A stretch of 64,000 nucleotides of DNA from Rhodospirillaceae bacterium (lineage in GTDB: Bacteria; Pseudomonadota; Alphaproteobacteria; Reyranellales; Reyranellaceae), in contig WOUR01000005.1 of the NCBI GenBank assembly GCA_009772935.1, forward strand, positions 62,001 through 126,000. The letters run 5' to 3'. Below, one piece after another: positions 52,552 to 61,840 of this stretch. The notes beneath the pieces were generated by a model, which saw only the letters and a list, made by a program, of their open reading frames with translations, was not told the DNA's origin and made no database searches. A program made the translations under genes and the position numbers. Within the stretch, counting starts at the first letter, position 1; each line of letters starts with the position of its first letter.

Positions 52552-53417
52552 CAGCCCGGCCGTCGCGCTTCATGCTGGGGGGCCGGACCTACAGTCCTGC
52601 CGCAAGCCTGTTGCTCGCGACGCCGTTCCTGCTGGTCCTGCTGCTCGCGTTCCTGCTGCCGCTGGGCATGCTACTGCGCGAGAGTCTTTTCGTGCCGTCC
52701 TTCACGGTGGAGCACTATCGCCGCGTGTTCGACGAGCCGGTCTATCTCCGGGTGATGTACCGCACGATCAGGATATCGGCGCTGGTGACATTGATCAGCC
52801 TGCTGCTCGGCTATCCCTTGGCAGCCATGATGGCGCGCACGCGCGGGCTGATGCTCAACCTGCTGCTGGTCGCGGTTCTGCTGCCGCTTTGGACGTCGGT
52901 GCTGGTGCGCACCTATGCCTGGCTCGTGTTGCTGCAGCGCAACGGCGTCGTCAACGACCTTCTGACCGGCCTCGGCCTGGTGGACGCGCCCATGCAGCTC
53001 CTGCGCACCGAGGGGGCCGTCGTGCTGGCGATGAGCCACGTGCTGCTGCCGTTCGTGGTGCTGCCGCTCTATGCCACGCTGCGCGCCATCCCGGACGACT
53101 ATGCGCGGGCCGCCCGGATGCTGGGCGCCAACGGCTTCGCGGTGTTCCGCCACGTCACCCTGCCGCTGTCGATGCCCGGCATCACGTCTGGATGCGTGAT
53201 GGTGTTCCTGCTGGCGCTGGGCTTTTTCGTAACGCCCGCGCTGATCGGCGGGCCGCAGCAGATGATGCTGGCCACGTTGGTCCAGCAGCAGGTCACCGAA
53301 CTGCTGAACTGGCCCTTCGCCGGCGCCATCATCGGTGTTCTGCTGCTCGCGGTGCTTGGGCTGATGATCGTCTTCCATCGCGTCATCCGGCTGGACCGGT
53401 TCGTGGGGCAGGCGTGA
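52548..53417 (+). CDS. ABC transporter permease, PotB-like
   Basis: 289 residues with about six membrane segments. The N-terminal helix ASLLLATPFLLVLLLAFLLP and the EAA loop YARAARMLGANGFAVFRHVT are typical of PotB-type permeases. The start overlaps the ATPase stop by ATGA (52548-52551), and the stop overlaps the next permease by GTGA (53414-53417). Confidence 0.94.
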   Translation: MTARPSRFMLGGRTYSPAASLLLATPFLLVLLLAFLLPLGMLLRESLFVPSFTVEHYRRVFDEPVYLRVMYRTIRISALVTLISLLLGYPLAAMMARTRGLMLNLLLVAVLLPLWTSVLVRTYAWLVLLQRNGVVNDLLTGLGLVDAPMQLLRTEGAVVLAMSHVLLPFVVLPLYATLRAIPDDYARAARMLGANGFAVFRHVTLPLSMPGITSGCVMVFLLALGFFVTPALIGGPQQMMLATLVQQQVTELLNWPFAGAIIGVLLLAVLGLMIVFHRVIRLDRFVGQA

Positions 53418-54244
53418 AGCGGCGGTCGGACCTGACGGCGGGACGGCTGGCGGCAAACGCCTTTGCCTACGGTGTCGCGATCTTCCTGCTCGTGCCGACG
53501 GCGCTGATCGTGCCGATGTCGTTCGGCCCCGATCGCTTCCTCAAATTCCCGCCCTCGGGCTTCACGCTCGAATGGTACGCGGCCTATTTCTCCGATCGGG
53601 ACTGGCTCGATTCGACTTTCTTCAGCCTGCGCATCGCGGTGCTGACATCGATCGTCGCCACAGTCGTCGGCGCGCTCGTTTCCCTGGCCTTGGTGCGCGG
53701 CCGGCTTCCCGGCAAGCCCGTGTTCGAGTTGCTTGTGGTGGGACCGGTGATCGTGCCCAACATAGCGATCGCCATCGCCACCTACCTGGTGTTCGACGGG
53801 CTGAAGCTCACCGGCACCACGCTGGGCTTCGTTGCCGCCCATACCGCGCTCGCGATGCCGTTCGTCGTGTTCACGATCCTGGCGTCGCTGCATCGCTTCG
53901 ATGCCGATCTCGAGCGCGCGGCGCTGTCGTGCGGCGCCAGTCCACTGCAGGCCTTCACCTGGGTCACGCTGCCTCAGATACTGCCCGGCATCGTCTCGGC
54001 GGCGCTTTTCGCCTTCATCATTTCCTTCGACGAGCCGGTGATCTCGTTCTTCATTTCGGACCTCGATCACCGGTCGCTGCCGCGCAAGATGTTCGAGGAC
54101 ATCGACTACAATGTTTCGCCGACCCTGGCCGCGGTGGCCACGGTCCTGACCGGGCTCACCGTACTGGCCCTGGTGGCCGGTCATTTTGCCGGCCGCGGCC
54201 GGCAGGCCTCGCCCGGTGCGTGCAGGCCGACTTCCGGGAATTGA
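53414..54244 (+). CDS. ABC transporter permease, PotC-like
   Basis: 276 residues, starting with GTG in the 4-base overlap with the PotB-like gene. Segments include FAYGVAIFLLVPTALIVPMS, FGPDRFLKFPPSGFTLEWYA (the usual substrate-side loop of PotC proteins) and EAA loop LERAALSCGASPLQAFTWVT. It forms the transmembrane pair with the preceding permease. Confidence 0.94.
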   Translation: MKRRSDLTAGRLAANAFAYGVAIFLLVPTALIVPMSFGPDRFLKFPPSGFTLEWYAAYFSDRDWLDSTFFSLRIAVLTSIVATVVGALVSLALVRGRLPGKPVFELLVVGPVIVPNIAIAIATYLVFDGLKLTGTTLGFVAAHTALAMPFVVFTILASLHRFDADLERAALSCGASPLQAFTWVTLPQILPGIVSAALFAFIISFDEPVISFFISDLDHRSLPRKMFEDIDYNVSPTLAAVATVLTGLTVLALVAGHFAGRGRQASPGACRPTSGN

Positions 54245-54257
54245 ACAGGAGAGCAGC

Positions 54258-55304
54258 ATGAAATTGACACGCCGCACGATCCTCGGGGCCACCGCGTCCT
54301 TTCCCTTCATCTCGACGGCCCGGGCCGCCGGCGGCGAGGTGATCATCGCGACCACCGGCGGGCTGATGACGAACAGCCTGCAGGCCCATTTCTACAAGCG
54401 CTTCGAGGCCCAGACCGGCATCAAGGTTCGCGCCATCGCCATAGAGCTTCCCGACCAGTGGGCGCGGGCGATTGCCGGGGCACGCAGCGGCAACGTGCCG
54501 TTCGACGTGGTGACCGCCACGCCGCCCGACCTGATCCAGCACGCCAACCTGCTGCAGCCGCTCGACTGCGCCGCAATGCCCGGCATCGTCGCCAATGCGC
54601 TGCCCGGGAGCTGCATGCCGAGCGGGATCATCCGGACGGTGGGCGGCATGGCGCTGACCTGGAGCAAGAAAGCCTTCCCGGCGGGCGGGCCGCAATCCTG
54701 GGCCGATTTCTTCGACGTCGCCAAGTTTCCCGGTCCGCGCTCGCTGCCCGATACCGGCGATCGCGATTGGTGGGTGCCGCTGGCCGCCCTGATGGCCGAC
54801 GGCGTGCCGCGCGACAAGCTGTTCCCGATGGACGTGGACCGCGCCTACCGCAAGCTCGACACGATCAAGAAGCATGTCGCGGCCTGGTGGAAGAGCGGCG
54901 ACAATTCCATGCAGATCCTGCGCGGCGGCGACGCGGTCATGAGCATGCTCTATTCGAGCCGTGCCGTTCCGCTGGCCAAGAGCGGCGAGTTCGATTTCAC
55001 CTGGAACGGCGCCATCCGCGACACCGGCAACTGGGCGGTGCTGAAGGGCGGGCCGAATACCGCGAACGCCATCAAGTTCCTCGATTTCTTCGTCCAGGAC
55101 CCGTCGGAGCACCTGCCGTTCAGCAACGAGGTGAGCTTCGATTCCAACAACAAGGAAGCGGCCGCCAAGGTGCCGGCCGAGGAGCGTCGCTTCCGGCCGA
55201 GCTATCCCGAGAACTACGATAAGCTGATCGTCGCCGACTATGCGTGGATCGCCGCCGATCGTGCCAAGCTGCGCGAGCGTTGGATCAGCTGGCTCACCAA
55301 GTAG
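54258..55304 (+). CDS. Extracellular solute-binding protein, PotD-like (family 1)
   Basis: 348 residues. The N-terminus MKLTRRTILGATASFPF has a TRRTIL twin-arginine-like motif before the hydrophobic segment, so export by Tat is possible. The mature chain shows PotD-like features (EVIIATTGGLMTNSLQAHFY and RFEAQTGIKVRAIAIE, later MALTWSKKAFPAGGPQSWAD). GGAG precedes ATG 54258. It is placed after the permeases and just before the enzyme genes, which fits delivery of the substrate of the amide hydrolase. Confidence 0.92.
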   Translation: MKLTRRTILGATASFPFISTARAAGGEVIIATTGGLMTNSLQAHFYKRFEAQTGIKVRAIAIELPDQWARAIAGARSGNVPFDVVTATPPDLIQHANLLQPLDCAAMPGIVANALPGSCMPSGIIRTVGGMALTWSKKAFPAGGPQSWADFFDVAKFPGPRSLPDTGDRDWWVPLAALMADGVPRDKLFPMDVDRAYRKLDTIKKHVAAWWKSGDNSMQILRGGDAVMSMLYSSRAVPLAKSGEFDFTWNGAIRDTGNWAVLKGGPNTANAIKFLDFFVQDPSEHLPFSNEVSFDSNNKEAAAKVPAEERRFRPSYPENYDKLIVADYAWIAADRAKLRERWISWLTK

Positions 55305-55311
55305 GCCGCCC

Positions 55312-55671
55312 GTGCTCGTCACCTATCCCGAGGCGGCCCACTGGCCGATCGACCCGGACCGGCTCGACCTGGTGGAGGAATTCCGGCGGCAGCCGCGCGG
55401 ACCGCATGGCGATGAGCTCCAGAAGCTGCTGCATCGCTTGCGCTGGGCGGGCGATCCCGACCAGCCCGGCCGTTATGTGTTGATCGTCACGCAGCCGGGC
55501 AAAGAATGGATGCTGGGCCGCCTGCCGCGCCAACGCGGCAAGCCAATCGAACTCATGCGCAATCACGTCTTCACCTCCATCGCCGAGGCGGAATGGGAGG
55601 TCTTCAAATTGCGCTGGGAAGCCGTCACCGGCCGAACCCTGCCGCCGCACCTGAGTGAAAAACTGGCATGA
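55312..55671 (+). CDS. Dimethylformamidase-like small (alpha) subunit
   Basis: 119 residues, GTG start at 55312 7 bases after the binding-protein stop. The layout agrees with the small subunit of N,N-dimethylformamidase (about 132 residues): an N-terminal helix (RLDLVEEFRRQPRGPH), a QPGRYVLIVTQPGKEWMLGR strand pair, RGKPIELM, and a C-terminal EAEWEVFKLRWEAVTG helix. It overlaps the large-subunit gene by ATGA (55668-55671), so the two are made together. In the known enzyme the small subunit stabilises the (alpha2beta2)n assembly and carries no metal. The identification rests on pattern and context. Confidence 0.72.
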   Translation: MLVTYPEAAHWPIDPDRLDLVEEFRRQPRGPHGDELQKLLHRLRWAGDPDQPGRYVLIVTQPGKEWMLGRLPRQRGKPIELMRNHVFTSIAEAEWEVFKLRWEAVTGRTLPPHLSEKLA

Positions 55672-57902
55672 CCGATACGACCTCCGTTCTGGGATATGCG
55701 TGGCCGATGGTGGTCTCGCCCGGCGAAGAAGTGGCCTTCCATCTTTCCAGCCCTTCGGTATCGAAGGCCGAGGCCGCCCTGGTGCGCGTGCGGTGTGGCG
55801 ATCCGGATCCTGCGGGTCCTGGAATTCGGGTGCTCGAGATGGACGCACCGTTCGAGCGCACGGTGCCTCTCGTCCACCAGGTCCTCCGGCCGGGCTCGTG
55901 CGCCATCGTTGCCGACGCGCCGCCGCTTACCTCGTTCCGGTCGTTCACCGTCGGTGCGTTCCTGTGGCCGACGATGCCCGGGGATCGCGCGCAGACCATC
56001 CTGTCGCGCTGGAGGGAAGATACGCAGGAGGGCTGGCGGCTCGGCCTCGACGCGGAGGGCCATCTGGAATTCGTCGTCGCGGCCGGTGGCCGGACGTGGC
56101 GGGTTGCGACCACCGCGGCGCTCTTGTCGCGCGAGTGGGTGTTGGCGGGGGCAAGCTGGGACGCCGAAGCCGGGCGCCTTGCGGTCATGGTCCGCAGCGC
56201 CGACCCGCAGGCCGGCCGGGACCGTTCCGAGCGGGTCGAGGCTGCAGGGCCGACAGGTCTGGAATGGCCCGCGGCGGTCCCGCTGGTCATCGCGGCGCAC
56301 GCCACCGACGGCGACGGCCAGCTGTTCGACGGCTTCTACGACGGCAAGATCGACCGCCCGCGAGTCCATGCCAGCGTGCAGCCGATCGACGGTCTGCACC
56401 GGCTTTGCGAGAGCGTGAGCTTTCCAACGGCCGACGCGCGAGTGGTCGCGGCGTGGGATTTCTCGCGGGAGATCGCCAGCGAGAGGGTCACCGACCTGTC
56501 GGCCCATCACCTCCATGGCACGTTGCGCCAGATGCCGACGCGGGGCATGACCGGCGCCAACTGGGATGGCAGCACGGACCGCTGGACCGACTGTCCGGCG
56601 CAGTATGGCGCCATCCACTTCCACAGCGACGACATGGCCGACGCCGAGTGGGAACCCACCGTGCGCTTCACCGTCCCGGCGGAGTGGCGCAGCGGTTTCT
56701 ATGCGCTGCGGCTGCGGGCGGAGGCGGGCGACGAGCCGGTCGAGAGCTTCGTCGCGTTTTTCGTGCGCGCCGAGCCGGGCAAACCGCGTTCGAAGCTCGC
56801 CTTCGTGGCCAGCACCGGCACCTTTCTCGCCTATGCCAACAGTGCGCTTCGACTCGACCAGGTCCATGCCGAGGCGATGCTCGAGGGCGTGCTGACACTG
56901 TCGCGGGACGATGTCTATATCCAGGAGCATCGCGAGGTCGGCCTCTCGACCTACGATACGCATGCCGACGGCAGCGGCTGGAGCATCAGCAGCGCGCGAC
57001 GCCCCATCCTGAACATGCGGCCGCGCGGCAACGTCTTCAACTACGGCAACGACACGCACTTCATCGACTGGCTCGACGAGACGGGGCAGGATTACGACGT
57101 CATCACGGACGACGACATCCACCGCCGCGGCGTCCAGGTGCTGGCGCCGTACACCTGCGTCGTCACGGGGTCGCATCCCGAATACATCAGCCGCGAAGTG
57201 TGGGAGGCGTTCGACGCCTATCAGCGCGGCGGCGGCCGTCACATGTATCTCGGAGGCAACGGCTTCTACTGGCGCATCGCCTATCATCCGACGGTTCCGC
57301 ACACGATCGAGATGCGCCGCGGCATGACCGGCCTGCGCACCTGGGAAGGGGAGGCGGGCGAGACGGCGCTGGCCTTCACCGGCGAGCCGTCCTCTACCTG
57401 GCGCAGCAACGGTCGTCCTCCCCAGCGACTGGTCGGTGTCGGCTTCGACGGCCAGGTTTTCACCCATTCCTCGCCGTACCGCTGGCTCGATGGCGCGAAG
57501 GATCCGGCCCTGTCATGGCTGACCGAAGGGATCGACCTTGCCGCGCCGCTGGGCGATTTCGGCCTGCGCGGCAATGGCGCCGCCGGGGTCGAGATCGATC
57601 GCGTCGACTTCTCATTGGGGTCGCCTCCTGGCACGGTATGGCTCGCGACGGCGGACCGGCTCGGCTATGGCGGCACCCCAGCACCGGAGGAGATCCGCAC
57701 CCTGCATCGGGGCGTGATGGGAGACCAGAATGCACAGGTTAGGGCCGATCTGGTCTATTTCCCGACCGCCAACGGCGGCGCCGTCTTCTCGACCGGGTCG
57801 ATCGCCTGGGTCTGTGCCCTGTCGCACGCCGGTTACAGGAACAACGTGAGCCAGCTCACCGGAAACGTCCTGAGGCGATTCCTGGACCCGAGACCGTTGT
57901 GA
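55668..57902 (+). CDS. Dimethylformamidase-like large (beta) subunit, mononuclear iron amidohydrolase
   Basis: 744 residues, close to the 762 of the Paracoccus N,N-dimethylformamidase large subunit. The iron ligands reported for that enzyme (Tyr440, His519, Glu521, from memory) appear to be matched by Tyr429 in STYDTHADG and by His503 and Glu505 in GSHPEYIS. The N-terminal half is beta-rich, with a lectin-like segment around FDGFYDGKIDRPRVHA. LAYANSALRLDQ and ILNMRPRGNVFNYGND are family-like blocks. It would hydrolyse a small N-substituted amide to formate (or another acid) and an amine. The actual amide is unknown. It closes the importer operon that begins at 51439. Confidence 0.85.
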   Translation: MTDTTSVLGYAWPMVVSPGEEVAFHLSSPSVSKAEAALVRVRCGDPDPAGPGIRVLEMDAPFERTVPLVHQVLRPGSCAIVADAPPLTSFRSFTVGAFLWPTMPGDRAQTILSRWREDTQEGWRLGLDAEGHLEFVVAAGGRTWRVATTAALLSREWVLAGASWDAEAGRLAVMVRSADPQAGRDRSERVEAAGPTGLEWPAAVPLVIAAHATDGDGQLFDGFYDGKIDRPRVHASVQPIDGLHRLCESVSFPTADARVVAAWDFSREIASERVTDLSAHHLHGTLRQMPTRGMTGANWDGSTDRWTDCPAQYGAIHFHSDDMADAEWEPTVRFTVPAEWRSGFYALRLRAEAGDEPVESFVAFFVRAEPGKPRSKLAFVASTGTFLAYANSALRLDQVHAEAMLEGVLTLSRDDVYIQEHREVGLSTYDTHADGSGWSISSARRPILNMRPRGNVFNYGNDTHFIDWLDETGQDYDVITDDDIHRRGVQVLAPYTCVVTGSHPEYISREVWEAFDAYQRGGGRHMYLGGNGFYWRIAYHPTVPHTIEMRRGMTGLRTWEGEAGETALAFTGEPSSTWRSNGRPPQRLVGVGFDGQVFTHSSPYRWLDGAKDPALSWLTEGIDLAAPLGDFGLRGNGAAGVEIDRVDFSLGSPPGTVWLATADRLGYGGTPAPEEIRTLHRGVMGDQNAQVRADLVYFPTANGGAVFSTGSIAWVCALSHAGYRNNVSQLTGNVLRRFLDPRPL

Positions 57903-57962
57903 CCTTGGCAGTGCCCGGCGGACCTCGCTGGCGCCGACGGGCTGTCTCTAAGGTCTCGTCGG

Positions 57963-58709
57963 TCAACGCAGCGACGTCAGGATCAGCGTCAGGCCCGACA
58001 GGCAGAGCAGGCCAAGCAGGATGCGCCGGAACTGGACGTCGTTGATGTGGCCGTAGAGCGCCAGTCCGATCCGTGCGCCGATCAGGGTCGTGGGCACGGT
58101 GATCGCCGCCCAGATCAGGAACGTGCGGTCTAGGAAGCCTGCGAGGCCGGCGGAGACCAGGGCCAGGAATAGCACGCTCATGTTGAAGGGCTGGTTGACG
58201 CCCCTCTGCTCGTTCTTGCCGAAGCCGCGCAGCTGCGCCCAGATTGCCGGCGCCGGGCCGCTGAGGCTCGCCATGCCGCCCATCACGCCGCCGATCAGGC
58301 CGACGGCGGCGTCAGCCGCCCGGCCTCCGCCGGCGACGATGGGCGGTCGGCGCACCATGGCCATCCAGACGCTGTAGACGATCAGCAGGATGCCGACGCC
58401 GGCCTTGAGGGGGCGCGGTTCCAGGTGGTTGAGCAGGAGCGTGCCCAGCGGAACACCGACGATGCCCGCGGTCAGCATCGGCCAAAGGCGTGACCAGCGC
58501 ACGCCGCTCCAGATGCGGGGAAGGGACTGGATATGGCCGGCGACGCCGCACAAGGCGGTGAGCGGCGCGGCCGTGAGGGGCGACATGGCCTGCAGCCAGA
58601 AGCCCAGCGCCACCAGCGCGTAGCCGGTGCCGCTCAATCCGTTGACGAAGCCTGCCGCCAGCGCCCCGGCGACGACGATCGCAATGTCGCCGGGGGGAGG
58701 CAGGACCAT
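57963..58709 (-). CDS. TauE/SafE-family sulfite/organic anion exporter
   Basis: 248-residue membrane protein with about seven or eight membrane segments in the duplicated TauE/SafE layout. ALAAGFVNGLSGTGYALVAL opens the first repeat and GLIGGVMGGMASLSGPAPAI the second. Homologues export sulfite, sulfoacetate or other organic anions. The stop is 60 bases from the convergent formamidase gene. It follows the glutaryl-CoA dehydrogenase gene by 5 bases on the same strand. Confidence 0.92.
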   Translation of the reverse strand: MVLPPPGDIAIVVAGALAAGFVNGLSGTGYALVALGFWLQAMSPLTAAPLTALCGVAGHIQSLPRIWSGVRWSRLWPMLTAGIVGVPLGTLLLNHLEPRPLKAGVGILLIVYSVWMAMVRRPPIVAGGGRAADAAVGLIGGVMGGMASLSGPAPAIWAQLRGFGKNEQRGVNQPFNMSVLFLALVSAGLAGFLDRTFLIWAAITVPTTLIGARIGLALYGHINDVQFRRILLGLLCLSGLTLILTSLR

Positions 58710-58714
58710 GCGGA

Positions 58715-59950
58715 CTAGGCGCCCGAGCTGAACGCCTGCATGCCGGTGATGGCACGGCCGAGGATCAGCGCATGGACGTCGTGCGTGCCCTCATAGGTGT
58801 TCACGGCCTCCAGGTTCATGGCGTGCCGGATCACGTGGTACTCGTCCGAGACGCCGTTGCCGCCGTGCATGTCGCGGGCGACGCGGGCGATATCGAGCGC
58901 CTTGCCGCAGTTGTTGCGCTTGATCAGCGAGATCATCTCGGGCTGGGCATGGCCCTTGTCCTTGAGGCGACCGACCCGCAGGCAGGCCTGCAGGCCCAGC
59001 GCGATCTCGGTCTGCATGTCGGCGAGCTTCTTCTGGATCAGCTGGGTGGCGGCGAGCGGCCGGCCGAACTGCTTGCGCTCCATCGTGTAGTTGCGCGCCT
59101 GCTTCCAGCAGAACTCCGCGGCGCCCATGGCGCCCCAGGCGATGCCGTAGCGGGCGTTGTTCAGGCAGCCGAACGGACCGCCGAGGCCGGCGACGTTGGG
59201 CATCATGTTCTCGACCGGCACGAACACGTCTTCGAGCATAATGGCGCCCGTCACCGAGGCGCGCAGGCTGAACTTGCCCTCGATCTTCGGCGTCTCGATG
59301 CCCTTCCAGCTGCGCTCGAGGATGAAGCCACGGATCGCGCCGCCGTCCAGCTTGGCCCAGATGACCAGCACGTCGGCGATCGGCGAATTGGTGATCCACA
59401 TCTTGGAGCCGGACAGCTTGAAGCCACCGGGGACCGTGACGGCGCGGGTCTTCATGCCACCGGGATCGGAACCGTGGTCGGGCTCGGTGAGGCCAAAGCA
59501 GCCGACCCATTCGCCGGTGGCGAGCTTGGGCAGGTACTTCATGCGCTGCTCTTCGCTGCCGTAGGCGTAGATCGGATGCATGACCAGCGAGGACTGCACG
59601 CTCATCGCCGAGCGGTAGCCGGAATCGACGCGTTCCACTTCGCGTGCGACCAGGCCGTAGCTCGTGTAGTTGGCGCCGGCGCAGCCGTACTTCTCGGGCA
59701 GGGTGGAACCCAGCAGGCCGAGGGCGCCGAACTCGTTCATGATCTCGCGATCGAACTTCTCGTTCCGATTGGCCAGCAGGACGCGCGACATCAGCTTGTC
59801 CTGGCAGTAGTCGCGCGCGACGTCGCGGATGGCGATCTCGTCCTCGGTCAGCTGGTCGTCGAGGAAGAACGGGTCCTCCCAGTCGAAGGCCCTAGCGTCT
59901 GCACTGATGCCCTTGGCGGCGCTCTTGAGGGGGGTGGCGGCGTTGGCCAT
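58715..59950 (-). CDS. gcdH: Glutaryl-CoA dehydrogenase
   Basis: 411 residues, acyl-CoA dehydrogenase family. It converts glutaryl-CoA to crotonyl-CoA with CO2 release in lysine, tryptophan and benzoate breakdown. Family hallmarks are [59 protein letters not shown] and the catalytic-Glu region [20 protein letters not shown]. The N-terminus [13 protein letters not shown] is also characteristic. No adjacent regulator or transporter gene belongs to it clearly. Confidence 0.96.
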   Translation of the reverse strand: MANAATPLKSAAKGISADARAFDWEDPFFLDDQLTEDEIAIRDVARDYCQDKLMSRVLLANRNEKFDREIMNEFGALGLLGSTLPEKYGCAGANYTSYGLVAREVERVDSGYRSAMSVQSSLVMHPIYAYGSEEQRMKYLPKLATGEWVGCFGLTEPDHGSDPGGMKTRAVTVPGGFKLSGSKMWITNSPIADVLVIWAKLDGGAIRGFILERSWKGIETPKIEGKFSLRASVTGAIMLEDVFVPVENMMPNVAGLGGPFGCLNNARYGIAWGAMGAAEFCWKQARNYTMERKQFGRPLAATQLIQKKLADMQTEIALGLQACLRVGRLKDKGHAQPEMISLIKRNNCGKALDIARVARDMHGGNGVSDEYHVIRHAMNLEAVNTYEGTHDVHALILGRAITGMQAFSSGA

Positions 59951-60007
59951 GTCTGCTCCTGCTATTTCGCCCGCGTCTTATCAGGCAGGGCAGGCCGCGC
60001 CAACGCC

Positions 60008-60808
60008 CTAAAAGGCCGTCCCCATGCTGGTCTTGCCTGTCAGGGCCCGGAAAATCTCGAGGTTAAGCTTGCCGAAGGCTTCCGTCGCCCGCAGTTCCAC
60101 GGTGCGAGGGCGCGGTAGGTCGATTCGCAGGTCCGCGGCGATGCGCCCCGGGCGGGCCGACATGACGATCACGCGGTCGGACAGGAATACCGCCTCCGGG
60201 ATCGAGTGGGTGACGAACAGGACGGTTTTGCGGGCCTCGCGGGCGACGTCCTTCTCGCCCCAGATGCGCAGCAGCTCCAGGGCCATGTCGTCGCGCGTCA
60301 TGGCGTCGAGCGCGCCGAACGGCTCGTCCATCAGGAGGAGCGGCGGGTCGAGCAGCAGGGCGCGGCAGAGCGCGGCCCGCTGCTGCATGCCGCCGGACAG
60401 TTCGCGCGGCAACTTGGTGCCGAAGCCCCCGAGGCCGGCCATCTCGAGGAGCTGCTCGGCCCGGGATCGCAGCGAGCGCGGGTCCTTGCCGGCCAACTCG
60501 GCCGGCAGCAGCACATTTTCCAGGATGGACCGCCATTTCAGCAGGATCGGCGCCTGGAACACCATGCCGATGTCCGGGATCGGCTGCGTCACGGCGCGGC
60601 CGGCGACCGTGATGGTGCCCGTCGTGGCCGGACGCAGTCCGGCCACGATGCGCAGCAGGGTCGACTTTCCGCAGCCGCTCGGGCCGACCAGCGAGACGAA
60701 CTCGCCCGCCCCGATCGAGGCGGAGATGCCGGCGAGCGCCTCGACCGGGCCGCTCGCTGCCTGATACGTCATGCCGACCCGGTCGAGGTCGATCAGTCCC
60801 TTTGCCAC
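60008..60808 (-). CDS. NitT/TauT-type ABC transporter ATP-binding protein
   Basis: 266 residues. Walker A GPSGCGKST, Q-loop GMVFQAPILLKWRSILEN, signature LSGGMQQRAALCRALL, Walker B LLLMDEPFGALDAMTRD and H-loop FVTHSIPEAV are all present. It is the last gene of a minus-strand unit (permease, binding protein, ATPase), 18 bases after the binding-protein stop. Confidence 0.95.
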   Translation of the reverse strand: MAKGLIDLDRVGMTYQAASGPVEALAGISASIGAGEFVSLVGPSGCGKSTLLRIVAGLRPATTGTITVAGRAVTQPIPDIGMVFQAPILLKWRSILENVLLPAELAGKDPRSLRSRAEQLLEMAGLGGFGTKLPRELSGGMQQRAALCRALLLDPPLLLMDEPFGALDAMTRDDMALELLRIWGEKDVAREARKTVLFVTHSIPEAVFLSDRVIVMSARPGRIAADLRIDLPRPRTVELRATEAFGKLNLEIFRALTGKTSMGTAF

Positions 60809-60826
60809 GCGACGCGACTGCCCGGA

Positions 60827-61813
60827 TCAGTTCGGCATCGCGACCTTGGTGAAGAACTCGGTCGAGTAGACGTCCTTGCACTCGACCTTCTTCGGCAGGC
60901 CCATGTAGGCGTTCACCAGATCGACCGAATCGCACATCTTCTTCTCGTCGATCCAGCCGATGCCGTTCTTGGCATAGCGGTCGGTCTTCATCAGGCCGAG
61001 GCCGATCATCATGTTGGGCGTCATCACCTCGACGTCGACCTCGGGCACGCGCTTCTTCAGGATCTCCATGGCGGCCTTCGGATCGGCCATGACGTCACGC
61101 CAGCCCATGTAGGAAGCTTCGAGGAAGTCCTTCAGGGCCTTGGGCTTGTCCTTCATCGTCTTGGCGCTGGCAATGATCGACATCGAGTACATGTCGAAGC
61201 CGAAATCGGCCCACGGCATCATGACGACATTGCCCTTGCCGGCGGCCTTCTCGTAGAGCGGCAGGCCGGTGCTGTAGTCGCCGACGCCGTCGACGCGCTT
61301 CTCGGCCACGGCGGCGATCTTGGCGGCCGGCTCGATGTTCACCCAGGAGACCTTCGCCGGATCGATGCCATTCACCTTGGCGAAGGCCGGGAACATCTGG
61401 CGCTGCGAATCGCCCGGAGGGGCGGCGAGCGTCTTGCCCTCCAGGTCCTTGGGCTTGGCGAGCGGCTTCTCCTTGAGGCTGAAGATGTTGAGCGGTGTCT
61501 TGTCGAACACCATGCCGACCGTCTTGACCGTCGTGCCACGTCCGACCGAGGCGATGACGACGGCGGCGTCGGCGAGGCCCGCATCGGCGCGGCCGGTATC
61601 GACCTTGGCGATCGAGTCGCCGGAGCCCTTGGAGTTCTCGAGAGTCACGTCGAGCCCCTTGGCCTTGTAGTAGCCCTTGTCGAGCGCCACCCAGTAGGCG
61701 GCGTGGTCGCCGACCGCGAACCAGTTGAGCGCGAAGGTGAATTTCTCCTGCGCCGAGGCGGCGCCGGACGTGGCCAGCAACGCGGCCAGCGCAAGCGACA
61801 GTGTGCGAGTCAT
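60827..61813 (-). CDS. ABC transporter substrate-binding protein, NMT1/THI5-like
   Basis: 328 residues. The signal peptide MTRTLSLALAALLATSGA ends at ASAQ. Typical NMT1 segments follow: FTFALNWFAVGDHAAYWVAL, GSGDSIAKVDTGRADAGLAD and LEGKTLAAPPGDSQRQMFPA. It is a paralogue of the protein at 20212-21210. It probably binds a small heterocycle or aromatic acid in the periplasm; the ligand is unknown. It sits between the permease and ATPase genes. Confidence 0.93.
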   Translation of the reverse strand: MTRTLSLALAALLATSGAASAQEKFTFALNWFAVGDHAAYWVALDKGYYKAKGLDVTLENSKGSGDSIAKVDTGRADAGLADAAVVIASVGRGTTVKTVGMVFDKTPLNIFSLKEKPLAKPKDLEGKTLAAPPGDSQRQMFPAFAKVNGIDPAKVSWVNIEPAAKIAAVAEKRVDGVGDYSTGLPLYEKAAGKGNVVMMPWADFGFDMYSMSIIASAKTMKDKPKALKDFLEASYMGWRDVMADPKAAMEILKKRVPEVDVEVMTPNMMIGLGLMKTDRYAKNGIGWIDEKKMCDSVDLVNAYMGLPKKVECKDVYSTEFFTKVAMPN

Positions 61814-61840
61814 GACGGTCTCCCTTTTCCTTCCCCGAAC

